Below are positions 61,711 through 64,000 of a stretch of DNA of 64,000 bases, in pieces. A program made the translations under genes and the position numbers. The notes beneath the pieces are model-generated. The model saw only the letters and a program-made list of their open reading frames with translations. It was not told where the DNA came from and did not search any database. Origin of the DNA: Gamsiella multidivaricata (Eukaryota; Mortierellomycota; Mortierellomycetes; Mortierellales; Mortierellaceae); contig NW_026251751.1 of assembly GCF_025024155.1 (NCBI RefSeq), forward strand, positions 62,001 to 126,000, written 5' to 3'. Each line of letters starts with the position of its first letter. The stretch's first letter is position 1.

Positions 61711-62458
61711 ACTTTTTCTGGGCCATCCCTGGTGCACGGATGGCTGAAGTCGGGCAGGGGCGCGAAGTCCAAAATGGAAAGAGGTGCGGATGCATTCTGA
61801 AACCTAAAAATAAATAAGGATCGCCGCAGCAGCATCATGTGGTGTTCTTGACCGCGCTGGAAGGTCGTCGAAACTCGAAAGCCCGTCGGGGTGTCTCATT
61901 CAATCCCCGGTAACGAGAAAATTACGCCCTTCCTTTTATGGACGCCTTCGATTTTCGTGTTCTCGAATGCGTGTGATGCTCACCTGAGCAGCCCATGGTG
62001 GTGCATACTGGACTAGTCTAGTTCCCAATACTTCCTTCCAAAATGGGTAGTCTAGTATCCACTACAATTCCAAAAGCACCGTGCCTTCACATGCTAACAC
62101 GTACACGTATGCATGGAACGAGCGTTCTTTAGACTACTACAGCCGACAAGGTGTATCCAGAAGCAGCATTACGTTCGATTGAGTAAAGGTTGCATATTCC
62201 AGTAGCCTGTCGTATGTAGGTGCTACCTGTGGTCCTTTTCCTTTTCCGAACCTGTGGCAAGATGGCAATGGAGAAACCGCTTAGATTTTTCTTTTTTTTT
62301 TCTTTTTTACAGGGTATTTTATTTTATTTTTTGCTACATTGTTGGAATGAATTGATTGGTGCAGATGAGGTAGAGTCAATGGTGGTGTGGAGAGGTAGGA
62401 AGAAACAAACGATGCAAAGGAAAATGACAATCAAATGCGGGTGATCTTGCTGTCTTTC
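61711..62458. other. Spacer between the two RS-rich paralogues
   Basis: Promoter of paralogue A and 3' region of paralogue B. T-rich runs at 62286-62310. No gene seen. Confidence 0.45.
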
Positions 62459-63022
62459 TTAAAACGCGAGCATGGGCTTGTCGAGTCCCAAGGCGTGGGA
62501 GACGCTTGACCGTCTGCTGCTGCTTCGGGACGAGGGCTTGCGAGGTGGGATTGGGATACCGTCCGCGTTGTGCGTGATATGGTTCTTCTCTTGCTCATCC
62601 CTCAGCTTCTCCATGAACTCTTCCTGTGCACGAATAACGTCCGCGTAGGGAGCGTTCTCGTCGATGGAGGATCGGCGGGATCCAGATCTTGACTTGGACG
62701 ACTTGCGAGACGATGTCGAGTTGACCGAGGACTGGGTGGTTGTGCGGTCCAAGGAAAGATCGTCCTCAGTAGAGCGCTGGCGAGAGTGGGAACGCGAGCG
62801 AGAGCGAAGACGGTCAGCAAAGGCAGCCAAGGAGCTGCGGTGCTTCCTGGCCTCGGCGCTGGTGACGTTGATGTCGGCAACGGTGTCTTCCTCGATCAAG
62901 GGCGTGATTGAGTGGTCACGTCCACGACGGTCGGGTTCTTGAGAGAAGGCGATGGCAGGTGCAGGGGTGGTGATCTCCTGGATCTCGGAGGGAGACGAGG
63001 TGTTGGTGTTAATGGCGGCCAT
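62459..63022 (-). CDS. RS-rich small protein, paralogue B, 187 aa
   Basis: Frame from ATG at 63022 (MAAINTNTSSPSEIQE) to TAA at 62459. It shares with paralogue A: PDRRGRDHSITPLIEED in the N-terminal part, HRSSLAAFADRLRSRSRSHS, a Ser/Arg-rich linker, and the C-terminal module YADVIRAQEEFMEKLRDEQ, then KNHITHNADGIPIPP, ending LGLDKPMLAF. The C-terminal LAF is absolutely conserved between the two. No known domain recognised. Codon choice is biased to C/G at third positions. A TATA-type element lies 78 bp upstream of the ATG. The pair arose by duplication of one gene in the same orientation, with about 0.86 kb between the coding regions. Confidence 0.82.
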   Translation of the reverse strand: MAAINTNTSSPSEIQEITTPAPAIAFSQEPDRRGRDHSITPLIEEDTVADINVTSAEARKHRSSLAAFADRLRSRSRSHSRQRSTEDDLSLDRTTTQSSVNSTSSRKSSKSRSGSRRSSIDENAPYADVIRAQEEFMEKLRDEQEKNHITHNADGIPIPPRKPSSRSSSRRSSVSHALGLDKPMLAF

Positions 63023-64000
63023 GGTGGTTTGAGAGTGTTGGTATGTTGCTGTTGTGTTGAGTGGTTTGAGTGGATGGGCCGTAGCGGGGGAGGGGATGGT
63101 TTAAATAGGCTTTGGATCGTCCCTGGTGCCCCGACTCATTGCCTTTTCTGTCGACACGATGATGGATATGGTCCCTTGTGTTCGAAACCCCACCAACGAG
63201 GGCGAAGGAGGCAGGATGTGTCAACAAACCCGAGGATGTCGTATGGTCTGCCTGTGGTCAGTTGGCAGACGTCGTACCAAGGGAAGCAAGCGGATGCTAA
63301 CCTTGGGCCTGGCGGAGTCTGAAGACAACACACGGACACCCATCGATTAACCTGGGATTTCCTTTTTTGGGCCGGCCTCTTTTTTCGGATGCTGCCGCTG
63401 AAACCCAGTGTTGATTTGTGGGGAGGACATCGGGTGTAGTCTACATCTCGCCCAAGTCTATCTATTCTCAGCCCCAGACAAGACGTCAGTGGAGTTCAGA
63501 CCAACCCCACCAGCCATGTCCTGAAGCCCTCCTTCGCGGCCAACCGCCATTTTAAAGACCGGCTCTCGCACGGACATGCCCTATTTAGGAAGCTGCGTCC
63601 TGTAGCCATCCGGTCCTCTCTCGCACCCTCCAGCACCTTCTGCTCGGCTAGCCATGTCTTCTCCCGCCACATTGGCCCCTTCGCCCCTCTCGTTACTACT
63701 CGACACCTGCAGTCCCATCCCAATAGATGACAATTACTATTATCATTACTGCTTTCTTACATATGTATCTCTACTCAAGTACAGTAGTTGCAAGCAGCAG
63801 CAACAACGCCTGAATGGAGGTGTAGTCTATTCCAGAGGATACAACGTCTGACTAGCAGCATGAGCAAGATGAACAACAAACAGCGTCTGATAGGAGAGCG
63901 GATAAAAAAGGACCTTGGGTCGAGGGGTGGATGGACATGGATCTCCAAATGTGTCCTCTGTTGGTTTCAGCCCTCCATCTCTGTGCCATCTTACTGGCGT
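63023..64000. other. Promoter of paralogue B and right-end sequence
   Basis: The element TATTTAAA (minus strand, 63100-63107) is the likely TATA box of paralogue B. A plus-strand frame from 63654 (MSSPATLAPSPLSLLLD) could be the first exon of a gene running off the right edge, but nothing confirms it. Confidence 0.4.

Noticed and set aside
63654..63851. 65-codon frame at the right edge (MSSPATLAPSPLS)
   Set aside because: Could be a first exon but has no motif, and the rest would lie outside the window; mentioned only in the right-end entry.

Overview
This window is nuclear DNA of a filamentous fungus. The genes carry many spliceosomal introns of about 75-150 nt (GT-AG, plus one GC-AG). The proteins have long Gln-, Ser- and Asn-rich stretches, and the spacers are full of A/T homopolymers. 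The gene set (LYS2 alpha-aminoadipate reductase, a Cdc11/Nud1-type septation scaffold, a CipC-like DUF3759 protein, fragments of F-box/LRR genes) together with an animal-like CHD remodeller fits an early-diverging lineage; I infer Mucoromycota, most likely Mortierellomycota. No tRNA, rRNA or CRISPR was seen. Exon joins were worked out by reading frame and splice sites, and coding lengths were checked to be multiples of three.

Left part (1-31.4 kb): a left-truncated CHD-family chromatin remodeller (minus); a 1,226-residue coiled-coil protein and a 245-residue hypothetical protein (minus); a heat-shock transcription factor (plus, five exons); the ribosome-biogenesis helicase HAS1 (minus), divergent from the zinc protein CRIPT (plus); a small TATA-driven unknown gene; a cytosolic HSP70 with an 832-nt first intron and heat-shock-element-like repeats upstream; an eEF2-lysine methyltransferase with a 9-nt microexon; a Cys-rich single-pass membrane protein with a PPxY tail; and a siroheme-pathway uroporphyrinogen-III methyltransferase.

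Middle (32.6-44.8 kb): LYS2 and a very large Cdc11/Nud1-like LRR scaffold, both minus. From about 45 to 53.7 kb the window is gene-poor: degraded F-box and LRR fragments, weak multi-exon candidates, minisatellites and a long A-rich tract.

Right part (54-64 kb): an intronless pentatricopeptide-repeat protein (plus), a CipC-like DUF3759 protein (minus), and two neighbouring RS-rich paralogues (minus) that share a C-terminal module and TATA promoters. They belong to no family I can name.

Functional links: the heat-shock factor and an HSP70 with candidate binding sites lie about 8 kb apart. HAS1, CRIPT, HSP70 and the eEF2 methyltransferase concern translation and proteostasis. LYS2 and the methyltransferase serve lysine and siroheme/methionine metabolism. 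I see no operon-like or cluster organisation.
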